Of a DNA stretch of 64,000 nucleotides, positions 43,624 to 55,946 are shown piece by piece. The position numbers and the translations under genes are program-made. The stretch's first letter is position 1. Each line of letters begins with the position of its first letter. The notes beneath the pieces were generated by a model. It was not told the origin of the DNA. It worked only from the letters and a program-made list of their open reading frames with translations, and ran no database searches. Origin of the DNA: Thuidium tamariscinum (Eukaryota > Streptophyta > Bryopsida > Hypnales > Thuidiaceae); the NCBI GenBank assembly GCA_947034885.2, contig OX344750.2, positions 40,534,821 to 40,598,820 on the forward strand, read 5' to 3'.

Positions 43624-43844
43624 GCCTTTCTTACTACATCTCTTTATAAAGTGTTTTGTTTTCTGAGATTTTGATTTTCTGTATTTTTCATTGAAGTATA
43701 GTTGAATGAATGGGAAGTGCTACCAATTTGTTACAAGCGACTAGATTGATTTTGAGAATTTTCAAATGAATCAGACATGTTCATGAATGGATTCTAGTCA
43801 AAAAATCAAAGTTCTTCAAAATAATATCTAGGAATTGATTGATA

Positions 43845-44160
43845 AGGAAACTAAAGAAGAAAAAAATGGGGATGGAATGAAAATATACCTTAATCCTAAA
43901 CACTTCATAGAAAAATAATAGGCAATGGATGATTAGGAATCTGAAATGGGAAAAAAAATGGGGAGGGTATGAAAACATACATTAATCCTAAACAATTTAC
44001 AGTCAATTAATAGACAATGAACGATTTTGAAACTAGAATGGAAAAAAAAATGGAGAGGGAATGAAAACATACTTAAATCCTAAACACTTGAGATAAAAAT
44101 AATAGGGAATGAATGATAAGGAAACTAAAGAAGAAAAAAAATGGAGAGCAAATGAAAATC
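43845..44160 (+). repeat. ~90-bp tandem repeat, about 3.5 copies
   Basis: Units contain GAAACTAAAGAAGAAAAAAATGG, then GAATGAAAA and TAATCCTAAACACTT, repeating near 43,850, 43,938, 44,030 and 44,120. Confidence 0.75.
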
Positions 44161-44589
44161 CACCATAACAATACATAACTAGCCCCACATAAGAGATTTA
44201 GTTAACTGGGAAAAAATTATGCATACTATTTAATTACATACATTAGAAAATGGGAGATGTCATTGACTAGAATTTGCACTTTTGAAGCTCATTTTAGGAT
44301 TTAATTCCTTACCGCAAACCACCTCCTGAAATTTTGGATATTGTCCATTTCTTAGGTAGAAATTCTTAGACTAACAAATTATAATATGATATCCCTGACC
44401 TTTTGTTGTTATAAATATTTTTTAACACCAAATACATTTATATGCTCTGATTGAAATTCAACTCACCTTTGAACCACGGTCATAGGTCCTTCATCTCAAA
44501 ATTACAAAAAAATATGTTAGTAATCGGAGGCTCTTAGGCTCACAAGCTCACAAGCTCAGCTCCAAGGCTCACAAAATAGCACCCCCGCT

Positions 44590-44945
44590 TGGAAGGATGT
44601 CACTAAAGTTGATAGTAGTGAAATCGTCTCTAACAACTTCTTATGTTGGTAGATTTCAATTATCTATTTTTGTGTGAATCTTTTGAACTTAAAATTTGAA
44701 AAAGATATTATCAACAAAAAGATGATCTCATATCAAAAATTTATATAGAAAAAGAAATAAATTTCAATCCTTGGGAAGGTGTCAAAGTTGGCAATAGTGA
44801 AATCTTTTACATAGCTACACATGTTGATAGATTTTGTATATCTTTGTTTGTGTAAATTTTTTGCTTTTGAAATTTCTCACACATATTTTCAACTTAGAGT
44901 TGATCTTGTGAAGAAAATTTCAAGGTAAAAAACCAAATTTTCAGC
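44590..44945 (+). repeat. Diverged ~175-bp direct repeat
   Basis: The blocks CTTGGAAGGATGTC / CTTGGGAAGGTGTC, AGTGAAATC, ATGTTG(G/A)TAGATTT and GATCT recur in order about 180 bp apart. Confidence 0.5.
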
Positions 44946-45317
44946 CCTTAGAAGGCTATCTATAATTATCCATAAACAAAAATTCCTCATAATTTTTGAT
45001 TCATTGATTAAAATCAAAACTGTATATACACATACACACACATATATAATTTTGAATTTTTGTTTCTAAAAAAAGTGATTTATAGATCTTCTTGGATTGT
45101 GCAAGTTGAAAAAGAAACAACATATCATGCAATAGGCCAATAGCTTCTTAACCATGTAGTCAAAACTTTTGAAAATTGTTAGGCCTTGAAGATATTCTTG
45201 TCCATGTATTATGCAAAAATTTCAAAAAAAAATAACAAAATATTTAGTCACATATACCTTGGGACATATATATATATGCTCAAAATTTCTATGTTGCTAA
45301 AAAACACAGCTTGGTCC

Positions 45318-45620
45318 CATTAGGAGGGATTTGAGGCCAGCAAAGGGCCGTTTCGGGACTGTTCCCGAAACAGGGTCTGGGAACGGCTAGCTGCTGGTCA
45401 GCATTTTAAAAAATTAAAAAAAAATAAAAATAAAAATAAAAATTGGGGGTCCTGAAATATGAAAAGAAGTCCAAAAAAAAATTCGGAAAAAAAAAGTCGA
45501 TGACGTGGCAGTCGCTCGACCACGTCGGGTTCCTGCAGAACTGTGTTCCCAGACCCTGTTTTCGCGATTTCGGGCTGTGGGAACTCACAGGCTCCCATTG
45601 CCCTCAAATCCCTCCTAATG
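45318..45620. mobile_element. 303-bp foldback MITE
   Basis: A perfect 19-bp inverted end, CATTAGGAGGGATTTGAGG, at 45,318-45,336 and 45,602-45,620, with further inner pairing (CAGGGTCTGGGAAC / GTTCCCAGACCCTG). No gene. Confidence 0.85.
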
Positions 45621-45980
45621 CTTAAAAATTAACTTGAAAAAAAGACAAGACCTATCACCAAGATACTTGGCCAAAAGTAACTAGGTTTATGAACAAATAA
45701 GTGCATTCTTCATTTCATTTCTAATAAGGTGGATACACCTAGAATTGACACAAATTGATATCAATTGTGCCTAGTTACTATTATTACACTACTTATATTT
45801 TTGTATAGTCTTGTTGGCAAGTGAAAACATGTTCCAATGTACCAAATAATGCAACATTTGAATACAATATGCAAAAGTTTAAAAGGTCAAAATTTGTTTC
45901 TCAAAGCACCATCTACAATCTATGTACAATTGTATATAGCTCATTTGGAAAATGTACACAGACTTTAGATGGGGCTTTAA

Positions 45981-47486
45981 CCCCTAAAAGCCCATTGTCC
46001 CCTCAAGAGACAAAATTTTGGAGTTTCAGCAAATTCCAATGACTTCAATTTTTAGCGAAACTTAATGAAACTTTCTCATAAGATAGAAAAACGGATTTGC
46101 TATGTAGGAATATAATTTTTATTTCAATTGGTGCTCATAAGCAAAGTTTATACCACAAAAAGCTGAAATTTCAACTTAGTGGGCAGAAAAATAAATCCAC
46201 AAAAAATTGAAATTAAAATTAAATTTCTTTTTAATCTTGTAGATTATATTTTTGTACCACGGAGATCACTTAGTGTATCAAAAACAAACTATGTGTGTTA
46301 AAATGATTTTTTGACCCCCTATATGCTTTTTTATAAACTATGATTTCAACTTATAATTTTGAGATATACTTAATAGTGATTATAGGTTTCTGTTACCAAA
46401 AAATTTGAAGTCAAATAACATATGAAATGAATGAACTAAATTGGCATGTTTTTCAACTTAAATATTTATAGAGAATGCATTTAAATGACCATGGTATCAA
46501 TATTCAAGAAAAATAAACTTTCAATGAAAAACTAATTTCAATAATTTTTTATTCATTTTTTAAATAAATTTTTCTTATATAAAATAGGAGTGTGAAAGTT
46601 ATTTTCAGCTCTACAATGTACTTTTTTACTTCAAAAAATTGTAACTAATTATAATCAATACATAAAATATCAATAATTCAAGTTTAAAACTTTCAAAGTA
46701 GGAAAATATTCTCATATTTTTTCCTTTTCTTCTTATTTAAATTTTAAGACATACAATAGGGGGTCAAAAATCTTAACACACATGGTGTCTAAAGGTTACC
46801 CTAAGTGATCTCCCTAAGATTTTTGTCTACATGTGAAGCTTTGATTCATCCCATATGGATTAGTTATGTAAAAGTTATCAACAATCTTGTATTTTGGGCA
46901 CTTTGAGCATCTTCTAGAAGAAATAATATACAGGATTCATTTCTGAATGCAATTTTCACAATTTTTCCAAAAAAATTGTTGGACAAGGTTAAATTTTCTT
47001 GCTAGAACAATCTCACTATTGAGATTATTGTGTTTTGCTCCCATTTTAGAGCTATTAATGATTTAGTTTTTCTTTCAATCTCAGATGTACCTCTACTTAT
47101 TAATTTTTCAAAGAATGAAAATCAAGCATCTTTTAAAAAAAAGAAATTCCTAGACTTTCAACTAGTTCTTCAATACAAAAAAAATTTAAGTTCAAATTCT
47201 GTAGTGTAATTTTTTTCAAGAGGTGGTCGTCAAAGTCATCTGAAATTGCAAAGCAATGTTAAAAAAACAACAATTTTTTCCAACTTTGAATGCAAGTATC
47301 TTCCAATCTATACGGTCAAACTTTATGACATTTTTACCACATGGTCTCACACAAACAAAGTATAAGATCTTATGGTTAGATTGCCCCCAAAATACTTTTT
47401 TTGTTCTCTTGAGTGAATGCAATAAAAATGGTAGTTTTGAGTGGTTTTTGACAAAAAAGATGGGCTTTAGCTTTTAGAGGTGAAGG
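45981..47486. mobile_element. Middle layer: TTAA-flanked element, inverted copy of 31,692-32,610
   Basis: TTAA at 45,977-45,980 and a changed TTAG at 47,487-47,490. The left end reads CCCCTAAAAGCCC. Long blocks match the reverse complement of the 31.7-kb element. Removing the 563-bp inner insertion and its 8-bp duplication leaves ~935 bp, close to the 919 bp of that copy. Confidence 0.8.
46256..46818. mobile_element. Inner layer: 563-bp MITE with 8-bp target duplication
   Basis: ATTTTTGT flanks both sides (46,248-46,255 and 46,819-46,826). The ends are inverted repeats containing GGAGATCACTTAG, followed by further inverted similarity (ATGTGTGTTAA, TTTTTGACCCCCTAT). The sister element at 31.7 kb has the empty site near 32,340-32,360. 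Confidence 0.85.
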
Positions 47487-47516
47487 TTAGATGTGCTTTT
47501 GGGTGTACCTACCTTG

Positions 47517-48318
47517 GTTGTCAATTGAATTTATTTATCTTATATTAATAGCCCGGCAGACCTAGCCTCACTACCGGACCTCAAGCTGAGTACACAGATT
47601 CTTCACCAATCCTACAGAGTAGCTTACAGACAGGGTTCAATTTCATTAGACTTAGAGGTGATCTTGAAAGGTCAAACATTGCCCCCGCCCCTGCCCCCCG
47701 GCTGAGTTATAACCCCGGCTAGTCTTCTCTTAAAGTAACCTTTCACGAGCTCATTGCATTTGGAGGGAAGATAAACTTCTTGAAACAATGTAGTTCAATA
47801 AATTATAGTAGGAAAAAAAAAAGGAAGGGAATTGACTCTTGACTTAAGTTTTTTATTTATTTATTATTTTCATAAGAGGATTTCTAGCTGGTTTACAAGA
47901 CTATGAGTTCCCAAATGCTAGGAATGCATTGAGAACACTAGGAACGCGATGCTGATGTGGTCAAGCAACTTTCACGTTCGAAAATATTAATTATTTATTA
48001 ATTATAATTAATTATTAAATATTTAAAAAATCTTTTTGTAAATCTTTTTTTTTTCTTTTTAGTACATTCTCAAGTTTTTTGGGACAAAAACTTAAAATAT
48101 ATATTTTTTTAATTCAAAAATTCAGACCAGCAGGGGGCTGGTCTGCAGTAGTGGGAACAGTTTCAGGGAATACCCCTGAAAGTGTCTTCTTGGGGCCTAG
48201 AAATCCTCTTATGCCACAATTGAAAAGTAAGTTGTTTCCTATTTTTTTGGATCTTTATGAAATTAGTTATAAATTTTTGAAGTTGTTCAAATGTAGTGGT
48301 GGTCCCTAAAAAGGATCC
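47517..48318. other. Gene-free DNA
   Basis: No gene recognised. Includes a C-rich patch near 47,690 and AT-rich runs near 48,000. Confidence 0.4.
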
Positions 48319-48547
48319 GGGTGGATTGGCCCCCTCACTTGGCCTTACCATATTTTACCAGAGATGCAACCAAAACCAAAAGCCCCCTAGTTCGGGCTGT
48401 GATCACCCCTACTTTCTTTAACCCCTAGCTAATTAGGGTCTCTAATTGCAAATATGAATTCAAAATTTGCAAAAAAAAATTTGTATGCAAAATAAAAAAA
48501 ATTACCTCATTTTACCCGAGTGGCCAAGTGAGGGGGTCAATTCTCCC
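48319..48547. mobile_element. MITE of the AATTGACCCCCTC family
   Basis: Inverted ends of ~26 bp (GGATTGGCCCCCTCACTTGG at left, the complement at right) and the core CAAATATGAATTCAAAATTT. Same family as 25,327. Confidence 0.8.
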
Positions 48548-48556
48548 TGCCCCTAA

Positions 48557-48688
48557 AGAGCAGCCCCACAGCAACTCAGCAAAGCAACACTGTAAATGGT
48601 CTGGTCCATTGATCTTCTCTGCAGCAGGAACGCCATCCATTGATTTCATTTGCTGAGTTGCTTTGCTGAGTTGCTGTGGGGCTGCTCT
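48557..48688. repeat. Perfect 32-bp hairpin-forming MITE
   Basis: Positions 48,557-48,588 and 48,657-48,688 are exact inverse complements, beginning AGAGCAGCCCCACAGCAACT. The spacer is 68 bp. No gene. Confidence 0.9.
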
Positions 48689-49627
48689 AAAAAGCAACCA
48701 CCATTGGTGCATTAAAGAAAGCAAAATGTACATGTCTGTGAGTGGGGCGGGGGCGCTTTTCCGCCTTACCGTCAGTGGGAGTTTGGGCCCCCACGGATGA
48801 AACCGGCTCTCAGTCCCCGCCCCGCGCGTGTCACGCTCCGACGACCGTACCTCCAGCAGCAGAAACATTTGAACATCATATATTAATAAGCTTTCAGTCC
48901 CCGAAATCACCGTGTTGCCCCTACCGAATCATAAAATATTCTCCCGGCTTGCCCTGCCTCCGTCAGGCCTTCAGCATCCACCCCCATAAAGTCTTCTGGC
49001 CTTCTTAATTTCCACTCATCTCGACCACCAGCACTTGCTCAGTCAGACATTCAGTGAAATTTCTCGCACCCAGCACACACTTTCGGAATTCCATTGCGGG
49101 ATTCAACCAGTTCGATTGTTTGGGAGAGATCCCTGCCACAGTCGGTGACGCCTCACCCCATTTAGTAATGGTCTGGGGAACTAGTCAAGCTAGCTCCTCG
49201 TAACATTTTTCAAGCGCTCGCTGCACTCGGTACTGTTTGCATTCCTCCAGCTGTGATCGAACGATCATTCCGTTGTGTGTCATGAATCAGGTGGTTGCGA
49301 GCTTTCAATTCAAAGTCAGTGAAGGTTCACACCAACATTGATGAGGAAGCTAGTGCTCGATCTTATGAGTCTCAATCATACAGTCGGCCTTCAATAGCTA
49401 CTGTAGGACACAGGGCACCACTTGAGGGTCGAAGGTATGTCCATCGATCATAGAATTGCCCCAAGTCACGATTCGTGATTTCACTAGCTCACGAGGGGAC
49501 GTGCTGCAAAACCCACATTCCAGAATTGATTACTCTTCCTCGATCGTCTGCTCTTCTCATTCCCCACACAACTTCCCATCCCAAGTAGTGAGGTTTCCTG
49601 GGCGCCAGAATGCCAGGGGCTTGCACA

Positions 49628-50020
49628 ATGGCGGAGTCGCAGAGGCGAGCCTCCCGCTCGCATTGCCAGCAAATGCGGGGCTTTCGTTGCCCAGCCCTGG
49701 CGCCCGTGCTCGAGCACTACGAAGCGCCCGAAGGAGAGGAGGAGCTTTGTACCGCCAACAGCGAGACTGCTGGTACTCTTGCTCAGTCAACTGCAGGCCA
49801 TTGCAATTCTGCGAAGAAGTGTTCGGCGAAGTTGCGGATTCTGTCGAAGCTGCGCGACGGCTATGTGAAGCTCCTCAACGACGTGGCCTGGGGAGGTGAC
49901 TACTCTGGCGCGTCTTCGTTCTATGGCTGCCCGGGAGGGGCCGACTACTCGGCTGCCTATTATGCGCGACTGCAAAGGGAAGAAAGGGAGAAGCAGGCCA
50001 GGCTGCAGGCGATGGGGTGA
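49628..50020 (+). CDS. Small conserved protein, paralogue of the gene at 55,566
   Basis: 130 residues from ATG 49,628, GC-rich compared with its surroundings, which supports a real gene. I do not recognise the family. The N-terminal half has several Cys and acidic residues. The C-terminal half has KLRDGYVKLLNDVAWGGDYS followed by FYGC and ends in a charged helix (RLQREEREKQARLQ). The protein from 55,946 (minus) has the same block, KLRDSYIKLMNDAASSADYT then VYGC. The two genes lie 5.5 kb apart and converge. No signal peptide or membrane segment is visible; soluble and possibly regulatory, but the function is unknown. Confidence 0.65.
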   Translation: MAESQRRASRSHCQQMRGFRCPALAPVLEHYEAPEGEEELCTANSETAGTLAQSTAGHCNSAKKCSAKLRILSKLRDGYVKLLNDVAWGGDYSGASSFYGCPGGADYSAAYYARLQREEREKQARLQAMG

Positions 50021-50570
50021 GGGCATCAACGGATCCACGGACGCAGCAGTCTCGCATGCTCTTCACCGGCGCTTTTGCTTGATTCTTACCGGCCAGATGA
50101 GGCACTAATTAATTAAGTGAACCTAGCTGCTTGCTTGTTTAATTCGTTCCTCTTATGAGTACGTCCAGTGCAGCTATGTCTGTACAGGAACGTAAGGAAG
50201 CAAAGATTTTCAAGTCCCACAGACTGAAAGTTATATGGCTTAATTTAGTAATTAACGCAACTGATTAGTGCAGTGATATATAGTTCAAAGATCGGTGGCC
50301 TTAATTCTGTAGAGGTTCAACGAAGCCATGTTGAACTTGCTTGCTGAGTTTAACAGGTTCAACTAAGTGCATGATCGAATAGATGAGTAGCTAGCTATGG
50401 TCGAGGAGATCACGGGACCACGTCCAAGCTAGTAAACGGGATTAGCATCCTCCATCTCCGTGGAGAAGACGAGCTAATTAAGCTTGTACGTGTAGATGCC
50501 AGTGTGGAAAACACTGCCTTTGTACTGTAGATACATTTGATGAGGCTATTCTGTACATATATATTTGGAC
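50021..50570. other. 3' flank of the small gene, no second gene seen
   Basis: Probably the 3' untranslated region, then non-coding DNA. Confidence 0.4.
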
Positions 50571-50679
50571 GAGATTTTCGAAAAGAAATCATTTTTTTGT
50601 ATGAACATTTGATGTGGGTTGGACTTATTTTCGAAAAGAAATCATTTTTTTGTATGAACATTTGATGTGGGTTGGACTT
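50571..50679 (+). repeat. 53-bp perfect tandem duplication
   Basis: The unit from TTTTCGAAAAGAAATC to GGGTTGGACTTA occurs twice with no visible change, so it is recent. Confidence 0.9.
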
Positions 50680-53140
50680 ATTTGTGGCTACCTACAAGGA
50701 GTGTGTTGGGTTCTGTACTTCATTCTCGTAGCACATGCGTCAGGAATCGATTCATGCATTGTTGAATGAAGCAAAGGCTAGTCCAGTAGCATGGGCTGGC
50801 AGGGGAGGTCCAGATGAACTATGATAAGCTTAGCATAGATTTGTCAATTTGTGTTGAGCAAAAGCCATCTTTGCTGTCTACGAACATTGACTTTCTGAGT
50901 TGCTTGTTCCTTGAATGTGTGGTTTCCAAGGGCAGGCGAACGTACGTACACAAATTAGGTGAACCGTTCAGTCATGCTTGCTGACTTAGTTCTTTTGTAA
51001 ACTTCGAGATTCTTTTTTGTGTTTCTTCCTAATTATAAGGTGCTATCACGGTACGTGGAAGAGCTCTTTTTCACCCCCCACGCTCAGAATATTCTCCAGA
51101 GCGGAGTTCACCAAGATCGGTAACTGAATACTGGAAATTACTTCGAATTAAAGCATACGACACACTGCAAGGAAATTAATTTCAAGGTTTAGTGTTACTT
51201 GGTACAATCGGATAATCGTAACCTTTAGTTCGACGATCCAAATTAAAGCAGTTTGAATTTTCCTCGCTTGCAAGCAACTTAGAGCTTCACTTCAAAGGTA
51301 CTCCAAACCAGTTGTACATTCCTCTTCTTTTCTACATTTTAAGCAAGAGTGGGATTCCCTCAAATGATCGTGGTTGTAGATTAGAAGCTAAGTTAGCCGT
51401 GCCGATCGAGGTATGGCAAAGTCGCAAACAAGCACTACTAGGTAATGGGCATCGTTTACAATTGGGCTCTGCATGAAGTTTGAGGTATTCTTATCAACAT
51501 ATCATCAGCAAGGTTAGCTGCTAATTGATCGCAAAAGACTTAATAGATCTCAATTTACAAATAGAAGTGTATAATTTCCTTTTTGCCTCTTTACATGTAA
51601 AACCTCAATATAACACTTTCTTTATAAATCTTTGTATTCTTCATTTGCAAACCTTAATAACTTAATTGACATTGAAAAAGAATGTATCTAAGTCCGAAGT
51701 TATCCGACATATAAGTAGAATAAATGACCATTTTGTTACGTCTTATATTTGTAGGAAGTGTAATAATGGGAGTGTCAATTGTCATTGAATCCAATTCAAC
51801 ATGAATTCATATTTTTGTCATTACTATATGGTTCAATTTGTGTACCTTCTATGTAAAAAAAACCCTAAAAAAAATCAATTTTGCAACCCAAATAGGGCTT
51901 TCTAAGAACTTTAATTCCTACATGTGTAGGTATCTTTTTAGAGGACAACTTCGGTTTGAAGCAAGTCCCTATCATTTCAATATTTTCTTAATTTTTTGAA
52001 ACTTTCTATCATTCTATGAAGATGTAGATTTTCAAAAGCTTTGGAAAAGTACAATTCTCACTAAAATTAAACTCATGGCCTATAAATTATAAGCACTTTA
52101 CTTCAAATTTAGTAAATAGGAAAAGGTTGGGTGTGAAAATTTATGGGAGTTTTACTTGACTTTGAACAAACTCATTGTATCTACAGAATGGCTTTGGAAT
52201 AGCAAAAAATGGTAGAAGATAGCAAAAAAAAGAAGCTGCAAAAACACATATGTAGCTAAACCTCCATCTACTAAATGCCTCCTTGGTTACTTATATAACT
52301 TCTTGAATTGATATGAAATATTAACTATACAATTAAACTAGAATAGTATGTACAACTCTCCCCTCCAAATTGGACAATGTATGAAGGACGTAGAAGCTAA
52401 TGAAGATTCACTACAATCCAAAAATGTCTAGATTTTGAACTTTGAATTGCTCCCAAACATTTAGAATGATTTTGATTGACTTGTTCAACACTAGACTTCA
52501 AGAGGAGCCTAACCCAATAAAATTTGACTAAAAACAAACACTAGATGAAGGCAATACAAGCTTCGAAAGTTGCAACCATCAATATGCACTTTGGTAAGCT
52601 CAAACTGACCATGAGCTTCAAACAACTTCTAAAGAATCAACAAATCTTGGATTGTTTTGAAAATTTTATCACACAAACCAACCAGAAGAGAGAGAGAGAG
52701 CACACATCTCCCAACAAGTTTTATGAAATTCAGACATGGGGTGCAAAAATTTCAACAGTTTTTTGTTTTTTTAACAAATGGGAGAACCCAAATTCCAACA
52801 CTTTGAATTGGACTTCCAGCTACCTCAATAGGCCGATCTCTCACTTGCATTGACCTCGACGACCACGTGCTTCCCTCGTTTCAACAAACCCTCCTTCTCA
52901 TTTCCAAGTCCGTCGGTCAGGTGCGGCATTTCTGGTCCTCGGAGTTCCCAAGTTGCAGTGTTTTCCACCTCATCATTCTTTCCACCAGAATAACGGAATG
53001 GGCCAAGTGTGGTTGTTTTTTGTCAACAAGTCGGTTCCGTGTGGTTTAACTTACTCTGCGTGCTGTTGTGGCTCACTTGTTGACGGGATGGTCGCCGTGA
53101 AAGTAGACGGAACTCTCGGAGCGCATTTCGCAGGGAAGCG
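50680..53140. other. Gene-free DNA
   Basis: AT-rich with an AG microsatellite near 52,687; GC content rises after 52,850 towards the possible gene fragment at 53,141. Confidence 0.4.
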
Positions 53141-53378
53141 ATGGCTGTTTTCGAGGCTGGGGAAGCGGGTCCAGGTGGAGGCACGGAGCAGCCTCCAATG
53201 CCGGAGTGCCGGCCTCCACTCTCATCATCAGTCCAGAATTCGGAATTCAACTGGGCGGATTTCGAGCCCACCACACTCTGACTCTGGCAGTCCGGCGACG
53301 CCGGCGGAGGTCCCACCCGAAGAAGACCTGAACTCACCTCCGTCATCTCTAGGCAATGTGAACGTCACAGGCGACTGA
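53141..53378 (+). pseudogene. Possible N-terminal gene fragment, unrecognised
   Basis: A GC-rich island. From ATG 53,141 a 46-codon frame (MAVFEAGEAGPGGGTEQPPM, ending EFNWADFEPTTL) reaches a TGA at 53,279. The next frame over continues in similar style (SDSGSPATPAEVPPEEDL) to 53,378. The composition and the ADFEP-type motif recall disordered N-termini of plant regulators, but no domain follows. A frameshifted fragment is the best reading; chance is possible. Confidence 0.35.
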
Positions 53379-53430
53379 CATGTATGTAGCCCTCCCAGAA
53401 ATGGAACTCTCACTCTCTGCTCATAATAAC

Positions 53431-53706
53431 TAAGGTGGGTACACTAAAAGCGCAGCTGATTTTAAAGCGGCCATCTATAGTCTGTGTACATTTCCAAAAA
53501 TACTTATGTACACAGAGTGTAGATGGCACTTTCATAAACATATTTTAAAGCTTGATAACTTTTGTACATATATCCAAAGGATGCATTCTTTGATGCATTG
53601 GAACATGCTTTCATTTGCTAAACAAGCTATGTGAAAATCTAAACGGCCTAATAATAGTAACTAGGCACACTACCAATTTGTAGTGCTTTTAGGTGTACTC
53701 ACCTTA
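53431..53706. mobile_element. 276-bp MITE, intact relative of the outer layer at 45,725
   Basis: Inverted ends TAAGGTGGGTACACTAAAAG at 53,431 and the complement of TAAGGTGAGTACACCTAAAA ending at 53,706. An inner inverted pair, TGTGTACAT...TGTACACAG, lies near 53,481-53,517. Confidence 0.8.
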
Positions 53707-54010
53707 GCTTACTAGTGGCTTTAGATAACCTGTGAGTACCTAGTGCAAATCCCAAAAGCAAGTCACAAACTGCCACTCAATTTGACCCCATTGATTAAAA
53801 AAAAGACCTAAAAGACATCAATGTTGAGATTACAAGAAGATTAGGGAAGGTAGCTTTGGAGAAAATTGTGGAAGTTTTCATTGTATGGCTTGGGAGATTA
53901 TAATGATCAAGCATATTTTGGAATGAAGCTAGATTTGGAGCATTTAGGTGCCTCAAGGTTATAGAAGCTAGAATGACCTTCATTTTAACTTAATTGTGGG
54001 TACAAATGGA

Positions 54011-54247
54011 GCCAAGGATAATTGATTCCTTCATTGTCCTATGTTTTATCCCTGGAGAAAACACTATTTAAAAAAAAAATTCCACATATAATAAAATTTG
54101 CAAGTTCCAAATACTTATTTGCAATCAAAAGTCCAAAATTAGCGAGGAGAGGTAAATGAAAATACAAAATTTACATGGTTCAAAGTAGGGGCAATTTTCA
54201 CATTTCCCTTTTGATGGGGGCAAATAGAGGGTCAGTCTTCCTTGGCT
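54011..54247. mobile_element. Diverged MITE of the AATTGACCCCCTC family
   Basis: Ends GCCAAGGATAATTGATTCC and, on the other strand, AGCCAAGGAAGACTGACCC. The core AAATTTGCAAGTTCCAAATA matches the family. Confidence 0.6.
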
Positions 54248-55565
54248 ACACAAATGGCAAAGCTACCATGACCAAGTTGCACTAAGAAGTATTTAGAAAA
54301 GTAAGTTAACTACAACTCGAACTTGCCCATCCTACCAAGTCATAACATTACTAAATAGAGGTTTTAAAGGAACCTATACTAATTAATTGACATTCCACAC
54401 TTTCTATAGAAATATCTACCTTTATTGTACATCAATAGTTATTGAAGTGTCCACGGATTGTATATCATGTTTCAAACATCTACAAATTTCCACACTAAGG
54501 CCTTTAAATTTTTGTCCCCTTAATACCCTTATTCAATAAAGAAGTAATTTTATTCATCTGTGATGATGCGGATGACAATGGTGGCAATTCGGACGTTTCA
54601 AGGAAAGAAGGCAACATGTGTCTGTTCTCAGAACTGGCGGAAAACTGAAGCACAGTGATATCCTCCGAAGAGCCGGCTGGGACTCTCGAGAGAAGGTTTT
54701 TGCATAAACATAACGCCGAGATATTTCATAAGAGGTGTCCAAAGTAGTCCAACACCTGTATTCGGGGGTTAATCGAAGATTTCACATTGAGCTTGAAGGA
54801 ATATGAGGCATAACCTTCATCTAACCAGCGATGAGTGTACTGCGGTTGTCTTGAAACTATGCAGTGTAGGCAGAGTGTTGAAATTGTGAGCTCAAAATTA
54901 GGAAGGAGATCCCGAAGCAGTTTGAAAACTTGGGTCTCAGGGGTTACTGCAAAGAAAAGGAATTCCAGAAGAAGCACAAGTGACGCAACGTCGAAGCACA
55001 AAATAACTCCATATTCATAGCGGCACTTCGTTATACAAAACCGGCACCCAAATTCTCTCCTTACTATACATTGCACCAAACTGTTACATGGAAACTCGAT
55101 CTACCTACTACTATCTTTGGTCACAGATTCTTCCTTCAGGGAAGCTCAAAGCAAGTTAGAATGTCATGAACCTCCACATTGGCCATCGAATCTTGGTTAC
55201 TGGACATAAATCCATGATGTACTGACCATCTGCATCCTCCGACACACTCTTCATTCACACTATTCTGAAGACCAAAGTGTGATCTTCAACACACTCTTGA
55301 ATTCACAATGGCCTTAAGATCAAAATGCTTCTTTCAACAGACTCGTCTTTCACTGACGCTAAATCTCTTAAGACCAAATTGCATCCTCCGCGCGCGTGTC
55401 TTCAGACCGAAGTGTGTCCTCCAACAGACTTCATACGCGCTCACTGGTCTTAAGATCAAACTTTCTTGTGTGTGTAGCCTCCAAGGCAAGTTCTGCTTCC
55501 CGCAAGATCTGAAATTTCCATAGCCAGAGCAAACTAAGCAAATGTACACATCGACTACGAAGGTT
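54248..55565. other. No supported gene
   Basis: Open frames here are short and lack recognisable features. From 55,180 the sequence is richer in GC and may be the 3' region of the gene at 55,566. Confidence 0.4.
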
Positions 55566-55946
55566 TCAATGTTTTTTCTGAGTTTGAGAAGCACCAGCCA
55601 GGAAGGCCGCCTGCTCAATCTCCTCGTCCTGCTTGGACGCCCTCAAGGCGGCCATGGCTGCTGCACCAGGGAAGTCCAAATGGCCAGTGGAGCATCCATA
55701 CACACCCGACACGCCCGTGTAGTCCGCACTCGAGGCCGCGTCGTTCATCAGCTTGATGTAGCTGTCTCGAAGCTTCGACAAGAAGCTCCCTTTGGCTTTG
55801 AAGCGCTCCTTGCCTTCCCCGCAATACTGCTTGGATGCTTTCCTCGGCGCTTCGTCGAGTTTCGTAACACAGTCTTCCTGGACGGGCTCCAGAGGGTAAC
55901 ACTTCTGTTGGCACTTCCTCGCCTTCGGCTTCGCCACACCTGCCAT
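55566..55946 (-). CDS. Small conserved protein, paralogue of the gene at 49,628
   Basis: 126 residues from the ATG at 55,946. Cys-rich, basic N-terminus (KARKCQQKCYPLEPVQEDC), then KERFKAKGSFLSKLRDSYIK, LMNDAASSADYT and VYGC, and an Ala-rich helical end. The KLRD...YGC block is shared with the gene at 49,628, which runs the opposite way. The evenly placed cysteines in the first 45 residues might bind metal or form disulfides. The family is not recognised and the function unknown. GC content and the preserved frame support a real gene. Confidence 0.7.
   Translation of the reverse strand: MAGVAKPKARKCQQKCYPLEPVQEDCVTKLDEAPRKASKQYCGEGKERFKAKGSFLSKLRDSYIKLMNDAASSADYTGVSGVYGCSTGHLDFPGAAAMAALRASKQDEEIEQAAFLAGASQTQKKH

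Larger units (their letters stand above)
45725..47516. mobile_element. Outer layer: TAAGGTGGATACACC MITE split by later insertions
   Basis: The ends resemble those of the uninterrupted 276-bp copy at 53,431-53,706 (in inverse orientation), and inner blocks match (TGTACACAGACT, ATAGATGG, GTGCTTTT). The middle is displaced by the TTAA element at 45,981-47,486. Confidence 0.7.
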
